NCBI GenBank assembly: GCA_011634665.1
Contig: WAEK01000002.1
Location: 3,533,501-3,597,500 of the forward strand
Reading direction: 5' to 3'
DNA: 64,000 bases
Source of the DNA: Mortierella sp. BCC40632
Lineage: Eukaryota > Mortierellomycota > Mortierellomycetes > Mortierellales > Mortierellaceae
The translations under genes and the position numbers were made by a program. A model generated the notes under the pieces. The model did no database searches, had not been told where the DNA came from, and saw only the letters and a program-made list of their open reading frames with translations. Positions 45,206-53,649 of this stretch are shown here, in pieces; the stretch's first letter is position 1, and every line of letters starts with the position of its first letter.

Positions 45206-48200
45206 ATGTCGTCAGCCGCAGGCTCCCTAGCGCAGGACATGCTCCTGGCCTTCCGGGACCAACACCTCTCGGATATTACCGTCACCGCTTTTGACCAGAC
45301 CTTTCACCTCCACCGACTTATCCTTCTTCGCTCAGGCTATTTTCGAACACTGATCCTCGGCGAGGTCAACTGGATTGAAAAGTCACGTCAGGCAATCACC
45401 TTGAAGTTTGGAGACCCATATGTGACCCTGACCTCCTTCCAGAGGATCATTCATTGGCTCTATGGGGTTGACTACCATTACCCAGAGAATGCTGCGCCAA
45501 GCACTTTTCGAGTTACAAAACGATCTGCTTCATCAACTCCGGGTTTACTATCAGGAACACCTGGCCTAGCCAGAAGCACGGCTTCCCAGGGTCATGGCCA
45601 AGCTAGCCCAAGCCCCTTAGGTGGAAGCAGCGGAGGGGTTAGTACACGACATGGACTTGGGCTACTCCACCATAGTAGCAGCGGAGAATCTTTTGAGAAT
45701 CTAGCACAGTCTCACCATCAGCAACAACATGGCCAATATTCTTTGAGTAACACAGATAGGCTAATGGCGCATGGTGGCACAAATGTCTATGCAAATAGAC
45801 GAGTGGATAGCATCATTCATGATCCTTCAGAAAATGTCGACGAGCTATTGATATCCATGTACGCTGCAGCATCGTATCTCGACATCAATGCACTGACAGA
45901 AGAGATTTGCAGCGATATTGCCTATCGCATCCGGGGTAACCGTGGCTTGATCCGCTACATGGAGTACGCTTGGAAACACAACAACGGGAAGGCATGGGAC
46001 ATTATTTTGGCCCAGTGCTTTTACCAATTTTCATGGAACTCCTACAAGTCAATGTCGCTTCAAAATATGCTCTCGTCTCCAGACATGCCAATAGTCGGAA
46101 TCGTCAAGTGCCTAGTTTCCGAATCGCTCTGGGTGCCCAGTGAATACGAACGCTACCAACTTGTCAAGTCAATCCTGCTTAGGCGACTTGGGCTGGATTT
46201 GGAAAAGCTGATGAAGTGGGTTTACGATTATCACGATCAGGACTGGTTCAACGTCCTGAAACACCTTGACGACAACGGCGCCTGGTCCTATGAAATGAGC
46301 GCGGATGAATTCCTGAACAATCTTCAGGACTGGGAGTCGACATCAACTGACTTTTTTGAGGATGCAGTTGATACAGAAAACGAATGGGGATCTACATCAG
46401 CCAAAGGGTCACGGAGGAGAAGCTCTCATGCAAGCTCGACTTTTCACTTTACGGAGCTAACAGCCCTCACCGACAACAGATCTTCTACTCCACAACTTTT
46501 AGGAGAGGATAGGGCTGCCACGCCGACAATCGGGTCTGTCATTTCAGGCTCATCAGCAGCGGGGCCTTCAAATGCAGGACAATCTAGTCATCCGACTGAC
46601 AACGATCCCCCGACGGATCGATCCAGCCCGGAGCAAATCATGGGAGAGGAACGAGAGTCTACAAATGACGACCCTCAAGATCAGAAAACAACGTTGGCAG
46701 AGTCGACACCGCTGGACACCCCACTCTCGTCCCCAGCGCTTTCCGCTTTGTCTATTTCCTCAGACACGCTTCCACGCCATCAAGTGCGTGACTTGCTGGT
46801 GCTGATGTACCTACTCCACAACAGCATTCATTATACCCACATGTCCTTTGACCATCTCTACCAAGTCTTGAACGACGGTCTAGTCTTGCCTGAGCGCGTC
46901 AAGGACTCTTTCTGGAGACAGCACCTCTTGAGAAGAGTTGCGATGAGCACCTCTACCAACCTCCCTTACCTCTCTACCCCATCAACGCCGCTTTTTGGCC
47001 GATACCATGGCGCCAACCTGTCACAGCGTGAGAGCCAGACTCCCATCACGGCAGGGATGTCTCGAGCAAAGGTGGTGGGAAGCTCCACGAGGGCTTCTCC
47101 TACTTCTGGTCCCACGATGACAGCCACCATGCCAATAAATTCTCATGGGCTCTTGCCGATCCGCTTCAGCACGTCGCTCTTTATCAGTCGTCGGGACTTG
47201 ATGACGGATGGAAAGCATTTTACTAGCTCTACCTTTTATGGTGGGAGCTGGTGGAGTATCCAGGTGAACAATCTCTTCTCAAAAGGTTCAGTGGGTGTTT
47301 TTCTTAGTGCGACCCCAGTTCCACGTGCAGCCCCAAACACTGGGGAAACAGGAGCAAAAGGGAGTGGATCGGCGCGTTTCAGGTCGACCACGAGTTCACA
47401 AGCGCGCTCTAATCTCTCTCAAAGCAGCTTTCCGATCAGTACCGGCGCCTTTCCTATTTCAGCAGAAACAGCCACGGGCGGAACCCCCACAGGAACAAGT
47501 CGCTCCTCCAGATTCTTTGGCCTTGGGACGCCGCCCACCCCACCCGAAAACCCTTCTAGCAATGGCGATTGCTCAAGTGTGTATAACCGGCAGCGAGATC
47601 TATATTACAGTTACCGGATCTACATGACTTCCAATGTGGTTGAACCGCCAGAATATTTTGCCTCTTCGGCAGCGAGCCGGTTAGAGGAACTCAAGAAAGG
47701 TGAATACCCCTATCCTTCCACGAGCCGCACCGGCCATACTGGGATGGACCAAGGTCAATTGAATGAAACAAGGACAGGGGCTGGGGGTCATGGAGCGGGA
47801 CCTTCAGTCATGGCAGCTACTGCCACTCCCACTGCCACTGCCGCTTCTGCTGCCAACCCGTCTTTTGGATCGTCGTTGTCAATGCCGGCATCGCCTGAAA
47901 TGATTTCTGGGGCATTCTTGAGGACAGGATCTGGGTTTGGTTACAGTGGAAGCGGCAGTAGTGCTGGCGCTTATAGTACCTATGCATCCTCCTCATTGTC
48001 CGCCTCTCATCGGATTGCATCCGAGGATGAAATGATTTGCGAGGACAAGTTCACGTTGAGTGAAGGGTGGGGATATAGCCGGTCCAACTACTTAACTCGA
48101 GTCGCTCGGCAAGTTCGAGACCAACCTCGAAGATCGCAATACTCTCAAGAAGACAATATTGCCTCTGGATTGACGGGTTCAAGTTCACAGAGCCGAGTTC

Positions 48201-48538
48201 ATCCGCCCACCAGTGGCCTGCAGTTTCAACACTCTGCGCCAATTCAACTAGGTGGCAATGATCAGCACCTGCCATTGGCAGACCAAATCCTGCCCCAGCA
48301 AACACAACAGGCTCTACATCAGCAACAGGGACATAATCCTCTGCCTGGTCAGACTGCCTCACAAGTTCAGTCACAACATGGCCAAGCCCATGTCCGACCA
48401 CATTCTCCACAGTTACAGGGCTCACGATTGGATCCGTCAATGCAAAGCTCGGATGAAGAGTCTGAGGAAGATGGACTTTGGATCCACTTTGTGGTCAAAG
48501 TTGGGTGGTCAGATCACAAAAAAGTCGAAGCAACATAG
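45206..48538 (+). CDS. Large BTB/POZ-domain protein
   Basis: A single 3,333-nt exon encoding 1,110 residues, unusual among its intron-rich neighbours. An N-terminal BTB/POZ fold (about residues 18-100: LSDITVTAFDQTFHLHRLILLRSGYFRTLI) is interrupted by a Ser/Gly/His/Gln-rich insert before its last helices (LLISMYAAASYLDINALTEEICSDIAYRIR). A BACK-like helical region follows (CFYQFSWNSYKSMSLQNMLSSPDMP, WVPSEYERYQLVKSILLRRLG). Two more ordered blocks near 510-590 and 640-690 (RFSTSLFISRRDLM, YGGSWWSIQVN) suggest a beta-rich C-terminal module, resembling germ-cell-less-like proteins, split by long low-complexity stretches. A role as a Cullin-3 adaptor is possible from the family but not shown by the sequence. 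Confidence 0.8.
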   Translation: MSSAAGSLAQDMLLAFRDQHLSDITVTAFDQTFHLHRLILLRSGYFRTLILGEVNWIEKSRQAITLKFGDPYVTLTSFQRIIHWLYGVDYHYPENAAPSTFRVTKRSASSTPGLLSGTPGLARSTASQGHGQASPSPLGGSSGGVSTRHGLGLLHHSSSGESFENLAQSHHQQQHGQYSLSNTDRLMAHGGTNVYANRRVDSIIHDPSENVDELLISMYAAASYLDINALTEEICSDIAYRIRGNRGLIRYMEYAWKHNNGKAWDIILAQCFYQFSWNSYKSMSLQNMLSSPDMPIVGIVKCLVSESLWVPSEYERYQLVKSILLRRLGLDLEKLMKWVYDYHDQDWFNVLKHLDDNGAWSYEMSADEFLNNLQDWESTSTDFFEDAVDTENEWGSTSAKGSRRRSSHASSTFHFTELTALTDNRSSTPQLLGEDRAATPTIGSVISGSSAAGPSNAGQSSHPTDNDPPTDRSSPEQIMGEERESTNDDPQDQKTTLAESTPLDTPLSSPALSALSISSDTLPRHQVRDLLVLMYLLHNSIHYTHMSFDHLYQVLNDGLVLPERVKDSFWRQHLLRRVAMSTSTNLPYLSTPSTPLFGRYHGANLSQRESQTPITAGMSRAKVVGSSTRASPTSGPTMTATMPINSHGLLPIRFSTSLFISRRDLMTDGKHFTSSTFYGGSWWSIQVNNLFSKGSVGVFLSATPVPRAAPNTGETGAKGSGSARFRSTTSSQARSNLSQSSFPISTGAFPISAETATGGTPTGTSRSSRFFGLGTPPTPPENPSSNGDCSSVYNRQRDLYYSYRIYMTSNVVEPPEYFASSAASRLEELKKGEYPYPSTSRTGHTGMDQGQLNETRTGAGGHGAGPSVMAATATPTATAASAANPSFGSSLSMPASPEMISGAFLRTGSGFGYSGSGSSAGAYSTYASSSLSASHRIASEDEMICEDKFTLSEGWGYSRSNYLTRVARQVRDQPRRSQYSQEDNIASGLTGSSSQSRVHPPTSGLQFQHSAPIQLGGNDQHLPLADQILPQQTQQALHQQQGHNPLPGQTASQVQSQHGQAHVRPHSPQLQGSRLDPSMQSSDEESEEDGLWIHFVVKVGWSDHKKVEAT

Positions 48539-48641
48539 TCTTTCTCTCTCTCATCCATCCTTATGACGATAAAGCCTGGGTTCACTGTCTCAGACCCGTT
48601 AAGGGTGCTGGGCTTTAGCACCTGAATGTCTTGGCTCTAGA

Positions 48642-48673
<32 letters not shown>

Positions 48674-48774
48674 CATTCCTCATATCGGCTCTGGCTTGTA
48701 CTTCTTCTCTTGCTCCAATACAGAACTCCAACACTCTTCTCTTCTCTTTCTGTAGAAACACTCACACCTTATTA
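48539..48774. other. Short intergenic spacer with poly-T
   Basis: Contains a poly-T run of about 30 nt at 48644-48673, followed by a CT-rich leader for the gene at 48775. Confidence 0.5.
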
Positions 48775-49422
48775 ATGAGCACCAACAATCAAATGCCAAA
48801 GTCCAAGTCATCCGACTCGCAGAGGCCAACCACTGTGCACTCGACCCACTCGTATCTCGAGACGTTTGACCAGGCGACTCGGGACTCGCGTCTCGAGCAG
48901 CAATCCAAGGAGCGCTTGTACCAGGATGACCTCCCATCCTCGACCGCTGCCTGGAGTCAAGGCCAAGTACAGGAACCCATTCATCCAAAGCAACGGGATA
49001 GCTATGGAGAATCAAATGCAATGTCGAACCCGGCCTCTGCTGCTTCCACCGTAACAGTCAACTCGGAAGCGACCTTGCAAGAAGCCAACTCGGCCGTTCA
49101 GTTGGATCGGGATGTGCAACACTCTCGTCGCATTGCAGACGAGAATCGGCAAAAGGTCCGTCTCTTTATTCTATTTCTCCCACACTTCCCATCCGTCTTG
49201 ATCCACATCTCTTCTTTCTAGAAGAGCAGAATACTCCTTGTATCGTGGGAACAAGTAATTGCAAAAAAATCGATCCTCCTCTATTGCTTTAGTTACTGAC
49301 ATTCTCTCTTGATGCTTGTATTATTTCTCTTTCCCTCCCGTCCTTTCATATAGGCAACGGGAGGAGAACGTCCGCAAATGACCTCATGGGGCAGCAACGC
49401 TGATTATCCCTATGTTGATTAG
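48775..49422 (+). CDS. Small disordered protein, unknown
   Basis: Exons 48775-49155 and 49354-49422 encode 149 residues. The donor is AAG|GTCCGT and the acceptor CATATAG|GCA, phase 0. The protein is hydrophilic, rich in Ser, Gln, Asp and Arg, with no transmembrane segment or signal; a central stretch (SYLETFDQATRDSRLEQQSKERLYQDDL) may be helical, and it ends PYVD. It follows the BTB gene on the same strand. No family is recognised. The in-frame upstream Phe run (from 48631) is the translated poly-T and is not part of the protein. Confidence 0.6.
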
Positions 49423-50231
49423 CGTCGCCCTAAGTGTATGTTATGCGTCCCTCTTGCAAAGCGGACCTCCTTTTTCTCGGATCTGCTTTTATTCTATTAC
49501 TGTGTACATAGTGTTCCTCGGCGGAAGATGATGATAGCGTCCTTTTTTCCCTTTTTTTCTTTTTTTCTTTTCCTTCGTCTTTTGTTCTCTTTCCCCTCGT
49601 CACGATGGACAATAAGGAAAAAAAAAATAATAATGAAAGAACGTAACGTCAATACGAAAGCAAACGTGAGTGGTTAGTGCCCTTTTCGTAATGATGTCCC
49701 ATTCCTTGGTTTCACATACTCTGTGTTGGTCCAAGCTGTGTACGAACCAGTCATACACTCTCACTTTCTGGCTGGCAACACCCAGTGTATGTAAGCAAGT
49801 GTGCTCAGTATGATTATCGTATACGGGTTCGATCTATAGGAACTTGGCGCTGGGTTCAAACATTCTCCACGCGAAAGTCTAAAATATGGCTCTAGGATAT
49901 GATTCAAAGGATGATCGTGGCAATAGTAAAGACAGGCACAAGGCAACGAGAATTATCTCTTTTGGTGCCTCGACCAAGTCTGGATCGTCTGCTGTGCTGT
50001 CCGAGCCACCAGTTCTTGTGCAACATGGACAAACAAAAAAAAAAGAAAGAAAAAAAAAAGTGCAAGAGCGATGTGAGGGGAAAAAAGACGACTTCTCAGT
50101 CTGACCACCTTCCTGTTCCATCCTCATTCTCTGAACATAAAAAGGTGCCAGTTTATTTCTTGGCCCTTTCATTCTTTTTACTTCTCTCTACCATTTCCAT
50201 CGCTGAGAAATCACACGCCAATCCATCAGCC
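49423..50231. other. Intergenic region with part of the tandem duplication
   Basis: From about 49970 this resembles the region upstream of the next gene (about 51230 on), including a block with CAACATGGACAAACAAAAA. A TATA-like CATAAAAAGG lies at 50136-50145. No gene is seen between 49423 and 50231. Confidence 0.5.
50136..50145 (+). promoter_or_regulatory. TATA-like box of ART-like copy 1
   Basis: CATAAAAAGG, followed by a CT-rich leader of about 85 nt before the ATG at 50232. This argues against longer N-terminal starts upstream. Confidence 0.45.
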
Positions 50232-50900
50232 ATGAATCCAATCCTCTACCGAGCCCTCAATACACACGAGCAAAACGTTATGCTCAATGGAATTCATCCA
50301 ACCTCTCCTGGGGCGAACATCAGTATCAAAGATCACATTGAGAGAGAAGGTTTCAATAACTATGTGCCCTCTCAGTTCATTTCAACAACACGAGTTCTGT
50401 TACAGGCTCTTAGGTGGGTCGAAGAGCGAGGATCAACTTTAGCCATCATCTTGGAGAACCAGTTGGATCCCACCATTCAGTTTATCAATCTATCAGACGG
50501 TCACGAACTCTTGGCTGATAGATACAACACTTTCGTCAGATGCCACAAGGAAGTGTTGGTCCATCCGTCTATCAACCCTGGGGCTATCCAAACCTGTACA
50601 CTCGACGAGTTAGCAAGTATCTCTGAGAATGGCCTCCTTCCAGAAGGCATCCTACAAGAGTTGACACCAAGGCAACGGAGCTTTCTCATTCGAGCAGTGA
50701 AGTTTCACTTCATGCATTCCTGTCCAGTGTGCCATCAGCATGGACCCTTCCATTCTTGTAATGATGGAGGTATTCAAGCATACCAAAAATACAGGTGCAA
50801 CTTCTGTAGAGAGAGTCGTCATCTCGACATTGCCTGCCTGGAATTACACGATTGGTGCGATATCGAAGAAGCTATCGAACAAGATAACTCTTCTGAATGA
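50232..50900 (+). CDS. ART-like protein with zinc knuckles, copy 1 (shortened)
   Basis: An intronless gene of 222 residues and the first of a tandem pair. The N-terminal ~135 residues have the order expected of an ADP-ribosyltransferase-type fold: an arginine on the first strand (LYRAL, Arg7), an S-T-T motif (FISTT, 51-53), and a glutamate in KEVLVHPSINPGAI (Glu107). The match is by pattern only; activity is not shown. A first Cys cluster (CPVCHQHGPFHSC, 164-176) lacks the His of a knuckle. A second (CNFCRESRHLDIAC) is an exact CX2CX4HX4C zinc knuckle. The reading frame stops where copy 2 continues with two more knuckles; decayed remains of these are visible downstream. No signal peptide from this start. 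Confidence 0.72.
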   Translation: MNPILYRALNTHEQNVMLNGIHPTSPGANISIKDHIEREGFNNYVPSQFISTTRVLLQALRWVEERGSTLAIILENQLDPTIQFINLSDGHELLADRYNTFVRCHKEVLVHPSINPGAIQTCTLDELASISENGLLPEGILQELTPRQRSFLIRAVKFHFMHSCPVCHQHGPFHSCNDGGIQAYQKYRCNFCRESRHLDIACLELHDWCDIEEAIEQDNSSE

Positions 50901-51426
50901 AAAGACAAGATCAAGATCACGATGGTTTCGAGTGTCGTGATTTCCAAGATTGGATTGCAATGGATAGCTCTCTCGATTTATGATGTCTTTCGAACAAATG
51001 GTCATGGCATGGGCGACGGTTGAAGTTTTTCGAATAGTGTCGTTTTAGTTAGATGCTACTCTTCTAGAAGGTTCTGTCGCGGTGAATAAAACCAAACCAG
51101 TCATCATCAATCAAAAGGGTAGATTTTTTCTTTCATGGACCATGTACTTTGACAGACTTCACTTCGCCTTCCCTCCCTTCCTCTCCCCCCTTGCCTCAGG
51201 AGAGCTGTGTTGTACTGCATGAATAGCTGTGTCGACCAAGTCATCAGTTCTTGTGCAACAACAACATGGACAAACAAAAAGAAGCATTGGAGTGATAAGC
51301 GGAAAGATGACTTCCCAGTCTGATCCCGTTTTGTTCCAGTCTTCTCCAGACCTTGGCCATCTTCGCCTTTTGTTCTCCTCTACCACTTTTCCTCCTCCAA
51401 AAACTCACACGCTAAATTCTCCAACC
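50901..51426. other. Spacer between tandem copies, with knuckle remnants
   Basis: The first ~130 nt contain degraded sequence similar to the last two zinc knuckles of copy 2, including HDGFECRDFQDW in one frame and a NGHGMGD stretch in another. From about 51230 the sequence resembles the region upstream of copy 1. Confidence 0.5.
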
Positions 51427-52236
51427 ATGAATCCACTTCTCTACCGAGCGCTCAATGAATACGAACAAGATGTTACATCCACTGGAATCCATTCAACTTC
51501 TCCCTTGGCCAACAATGATATCAAGAGTCATGTTGAAAGAAGCGGTTTCAATAACCGTGCACGCTCTCGGTTCATTTCTACCACAAGAAGCCTACTACAA
51601 GCCCTTCGATGGGTTGAAGAGCGAAAATCGACTCTAGCCGTTATCATGGAGGAAAAGTTGGATCGCAACATCCAACTGACCAACCTATCTGATGGCCACA
51701 AATCCTTGTCCTCTGAGTACAATGGTTTTGTCAAAAGACATAAAGAAGTACTGGCTCATCCGTTTATCAATCCTGAAGCTATCCGAACCTTCTCATTCGA
51801 TAAGTTAGTATACATCTCCAAGGGTGGTCCCCTTCCATCAAGCTTCTTACAAGAGTTGACGCCAAAACTTCAAACAATATTTGTTCAGACAGTGAGGTTT
51901 CATTTTGAGCATCGCTGCTCAAGGTGTAACTTGCATGGACCATTCCATTACTGTAATTCTCAACTCATTCAAGAATACAACAATTACATATGCGACTACT
52001 GTGGGGAGCATCGTCATCTCGGTATTGTTTGCCCGAAATTCCAAGATCGGTATGCCATTGAAGGAGCGATCGAAAGAAGCTATCTCTTTTGCCAGTACTG
52101 TAGAACGGATGGCCATGAATGGTATGAGTGCCAAGCTCTCCAGCGATCACTTGCAATAGATGATCTCCTCGAACTATGGTGTGAGTACTGTAGTGCGCAT
52201 GGCCATGACATGAGCGACTGTCTTGATTTTTCATAA
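51427..52236 (+). CDS. ART-like protein with zinc knuckles, copy 2
   Basis: Intronless, 269 residues, and roughly two-thirds identical to copy 1 over the N-terminal 120 by eye. The same pattern residues are kept: Arg7 in LYRAL, S51-T52-T53 in FISTT, Glu107 in KEVLAHPFINPEAI. The C-terminal half has one incomplete cluster (CSRCNLHGPFHYC, 164-176) and three exact CX2CX4HX4C zinc knuckles: C189/C192/H197/C202, C222/C225/H230/C235 and C252/C255/H260/C265. Zinc knuckles usually bind single-stranded RNA or DNA, so a nucleic-acid target is a reasonable guess. The ATG at 51427 aligns exactly with the start of copy 1. An upstream in-frame ATG at 51307 would add 40 residues not conserved in copy 1. Confidence 0.75.
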   Translation: MNPLLYRALNEYEQDVTSTGIHSTSPLANNDIKSHVERSGFNNRARSRFISTTRSLLQALRWVEERKSTLAVIMEEKLDRNIQLTNLSDGHKSLSSEYNGFVKRHKEVLAHPFINPEAIRTFSFDKLVYISKGGPLPSSFLQELTPKLQTIFVQTVRFHFEHRCSRCNLHGPFHYCNSQLIQEYNNYICDYCGEHRHLGIVCPKFQDRYAIEGAIERSYLFCQYCRTDGHEWYECQALQRSLAIDDLLELWCEYCSAHGHDMSDCLDFS

Positions 52237-53649
52237 AGCAACCGTATTAGAAAATCGAGGCACAGAGCAGAGTGAAAAGCCGAGGAAAGCATAGATCGAC
52301 AAAGTAGAGACTAGGATAAGGGATGGAGGGCAAGAGCAGGCCGTTTGTTCGCGCTGGGTGAAACCCCGATGATTGGAGAGGAGGGCCTCAGCGTTTGCCC
52401 TTCCGTCCGTGATTTTGGTGGCGCCTCAATATCCTTAATAGCCACAAACCATTAGCGGAGAGTGGAGAGAATGAGAGCCTTCTTCAGAGGCTGGCCAAAG
52501 CTGGGTCCCTTGGATGTTGGGGAAACTAAAAGTCACATTGAGGCTCTAAATGGGAATGGAGGAGAATGGACATTCTGAGAGCTCATTGGCTTTTTGGCTT
52601 CTCACATGTGGATTTATGGATGGAATCCTGGCACCGAGAGCCTAAGGAGGCGCCAAGGACAAGGCAGAGGTATTTTTATGGGAACAGAGCAAGGGACAAG
52701 CTTTAGTGCAAACAAAACTTGACACGTCCTTCCAGACTAAAAGTCTCCGCGCCACAATAAAAAAAAGAGTCGAGTCGTACGAATGAGAGGCACAGAAAGC
52801 GTGAGAACTCGGTTGGCATTGGAGCTTCCATCATTGGTCAAATGAAAAGATATCTTTCATTCCCTACGGGCTTGCCTGTCTTGTCGGGTATCAGTGTCAG
52901 GAAGACTGATCGTGCACAGACACCATGTACAATATGCAAGATGCAGCCTACCTGTAATAATCTGGATGCGCAGGTTCAATGACTCGACGGTTGGATCTAT
53001 CATTCTACCAGATGTGTTCTTGAGATGCGCTGGGCTTGACTCTTTGAGTCGAGGTTTGCCAGCAGGATTCCCCCCCCCCCTTTCTTCTTTCTTTCGCTGC
53101 CCCTCCTTTGTCTGGTTCAAACAGTTGGCTATTGCTGGAAAGGGACAAAGCTTTTGGAGTAGATTGAGGTGTGGGTTGATTATGCCAATCAGCGAAACCT
53201 CCATTTTGAAATTGAAAAATTCCTTCCGTGGCCTCGAAAGCTCGAAATGCATGCAACCAACTGGTTAAAACCCATCCGATTTCCAACTTTACACTGTCAG
53301 AGCCACGGTATCGATCCATGTTACACTGAACTTTTTGGTAGTGTATGCTGCCAATTCTATGCTCCACAGGCGGAACTGTAAATAAATGATGCTGTAAGCA
53401 CGAAAAAAAAAAAAAAAAAAAAGGCAAGCGAGCATTGTAGGCTAGAAAGATCTTTTGAGCCTCAGGCAACTGAGTAGGAAGGAGAAGAGTGGGTGCGTAG
53501 AACCAATTAAATACTTTGGCATGTCTCCTTCACTTTCAAGCTTATGTAGGCATGAGCCAACACTAAAGACATCTCGAATAGGAGAAACATCGATTTGATC
53601 CGCCAGAAAACAAGGGAAAATGATTTTTATTCGGGTTAAGTGTAGGTCC
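52237..53649. other. Intergenic region
   Basis: About 1.4 kb with no recognisable gene. A poly-C run lies at about 53071-53080 and a poly-A run at about 53403-53422. Overlapping minus- and plus-strand frames (52857-53469) have no family signal. Confidence 0.45.
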
